The notes below the pieces were generated by a model. The model searched no databases. It had not been told where the DNA came from and was given only the letters and a program-made list of their open reading frames with translations. The position numbers and the translations under genes are program-made. This document shows, piece by piece, positions 6,957 through 7,889 of a stretch of 7,889 nt of DNA (position 1 is the stretch's first letter; the number at the start of each line of letters is the position of its first letter). Source of the DNA: Kmv42 sp040757455 (lineage in GTDB: Bacteria > Nitrospirota > Thermodesulfovibrionia > Thermodesulfovibrionales > SM23-35); NCBI GenBank assembly GCA_040757455.1, contig JBFLXE010000121.1, forward strand, positions 1 to 7,889, in the 5' to 3' direction.

Positions 6957-7803
6957 TTAAAATATACTTGCTGCATCAAATATGGATATCTTTTCGGATA
7001 GATCGTCGGGAATACTCTCGCAAATATTTCTCTTATCGTCGCCAAATAAATAAATATTCAAATTAGATAATCCCTTAATATGATAATTTTTATAGAGTTT
7101 TTTTAAATCTTTATCGGTACATAATTGATCACTTTCTACAAATATCGCACCGACGAGGCTTCCCCGATTAACACATATAAAAGGGTTATTTAAAAAGAAT
7201 TCTCTTGTGCCATTTGATGACAATAGCGGTCTAATTAGAAAACCATTTTCTGTTGAATCCGTAATTCGGAAACCGCGTTGTTTCTTATATCTTAATACGC
7301 CGTCTTTTAAAAACCCCCTTACCACACCATAATTTATTTTTTTATAGCCCTTTTGTTCTAAATAGTTCGCTGCAAAATAATCTACGGCTGAACGAGGGCC
7401 AATCTTTAAAGAATCAGCATTCCCATTTTTAATACCTACGTGCCATAGGTGTGGTACATTTATTGATTCATAATTAATCAGAAGCCCTGCAACATATTTC
7501 TTTTCTTTCTTAACGAGAAGTAATTCACAGGTTTGAGATTTCTTTTCCATCTCTTCATAGGACATGATAATAGCCCTATTTCCGTGAACTCTGGTAATGA
7601 AAGGCAAATACATATTATTATAAAAATTATCAAATTGGTATCTCTCTTTTGTCAATTCAAACTCTAATTTGTGCTTTCTTATTTTCTTTGCATCTGTTTT
7701 TCCGCTGTCACTTTCTATAATCGAAGAAATATCCGCTTCTCCACTTACCCAGAGAGGGATAAAAAAACTTTCATTAAACCTGAATCCTGCGTGAAAACAT
7801 CAT
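6957..7803 (-). CDS. FemAB/GNAT-like acyltransferase, frameshifted near its start
   Basis: The uninterrupted frame runs from a stop at 7800 to TAA at 6957 and contains no ATG or GTG; its only usual start is TTG at 7655. Family-like sequence already appears before that TTG: FRFNESFFIPLWVSGE and KIRKHKLEFELTKERYQFDN, the basic helix before the acyltransferase core. Later come FYNNMYLPFI, LLLVKKEKKYVAGLLINY, YFAANYLEQKGYKKINYG and FLKDGVLRYKKQRGF, typical of FemAB/GNAT proteins of surface-glycan loci. A good start exists at ATGATG (7803-7798), with AAGG 7 bases upstream and overlap with the previous stop, but its frame ends after nine codons. Removing one T from the TTTT at 7794-7797 joins it to MMFHAGFRFNESFF, giving 281 residues. 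It is either a sequencing error or an inactive gene. Substrate unknown. Confidence 0.72.
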
Positions 7804-7889
7804 AGTTTTACCTTTTCTATCTGTTTTAAAGCATACTCTATGCTCTCTTTATACAGGCAATTGGCTGGGAATTTTAAAACAGGTTTATT
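7800..7889 (-). CDS. C-terminal end of an unrecognised gene (5' part outside window)
   Basis: An open frame enters from the window edge and reads 29 residues, including KPVLKFPANCLYKES and YALKQIEKVKL, before TGA at 7802-7800. The lysine-rich amphipathic end looks like the last helix of a soluble protein, but it is too short to assign a family. Its stop overlaps the next gene's ATG, so it belongs to the same operon and is probably part of the same polysaccharide pathway. Confidence 0.6.
   Translation of the reverse strand, partial: NKPVLKFPANCLYKESIEYALKQIEKVKL
7803..7816 (-). promoter_or_regulatory. Ribosome binding site and ATGATG start of the FemAB/GNAT-like gene
   Basis: The minus strand reads AAAAGG (7816-7811), seven bases, then ATG at 7803. 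The ATG overlaps the TGA (7802-7800) that ends the upstream gene, the usual layout of translationally coupled genes. It decides the start in favour of 7803 or 7800 over the TTG at 7655, and so exposes the frameshift. Confidence 0.65.

Noticed and set aside
7797..7805. In-frame TGA joining the upstream 29-codon frame to the FemAB/GNAT-like frame, as a possible selenocysteine codon
   Set aside because: A Shine-Dalgarno and an overlapping ATGATG sit exactly at this TGA, so a gene boundary explains it. I saw no obvious SECIS-like hairpin just after it, and no redox motif in this family asks for selenocysteine.

Overview
This is an accessory cell-surface polysaccharide locus. Every real gene reads on the minus strand, so transcription runs from position 7889 down to position 1. 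The recognisable functions are sugar-nucleotide synthesis (non-hydrolysing UDP-GlcNAc 2-epimerase), glycosyl transfer (a GT4/GT-B type enzyme), an asparagine-synthase-like amide-forming enzyme and two FemAB/GNAT-like acyltransferases. Such loci encode O-antigen, capsule or exopolysaccharide in Gram-negative bacteria. The host cannot be named from the sequence. AT-rich polysaccharide genes plus CCCCCTTT/AAAGGGGG and TCCGCC-TGA-GGCGGA palindromes would fit an environmental, possibly uncultivated lineage such as Desulfobacterota or Nitrospirota; that is a weak inference.

Order in the direction of transcription: (a) 7889-7800, the last 29 codons of an unrecognised gene, ending in an ATGATG overlap with (b) 7803-6957, a FemAB/GNAT-like gene that looks frameshifted near its start; (c) 6929-5256, an asparagine synthase homologue without the usual catalytic Cys2; (d) 5255-5038, a non-coding spacer holding palindromes arranged like an inverted REP pair; (e) 4992-3814, the UDP-GlcNAc 2-epimerase; (f) 3813-3620, the internally deleted remains of a glycosyltransferase; (g) 3618-1448, a visibly GC-richer two-gene cassette made of a broken prenyltransferase/squalene-cyclase-repeat (alpha/alpha barrel) gene followed by an apparently intact FemAB/GNAT gene; (h) 1447-1218, about 230 bases with no convincing gene; (i) 1217-1, a glycosyltransferase that runs off the window.

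The main result is a record of decay and insertion. The alpha/alpha-barrel gene carries two frame changes (one in a seven-G run) and a premature TAG. After the TAG its frame continues with family-like sequence to a TGA that overlaps the next ATG. The stretch 3813-3620 matches two separate parts of the intact glycosyltransferase at 1-1217, joined with roughly 130 residues missing. The simplest reading is that a foreign GC-rich cassette came to lie among the glycosyltransferase genes of an older AT-rich cluster, and that parts of both have since decayed. I see no RNA gene, CRISPR array, integrase, transposase or other mobile-element gene.

Functionally, the epimerase would supply UDP-ManNAc (or a uronic acid made from it), the glycosyltransferase would add a residue to the repeat unit, and the asparagine-synthase-like and FemAB/GNAT-like enzymes could add amide-linked decorations. 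These substrate links are inference from context.
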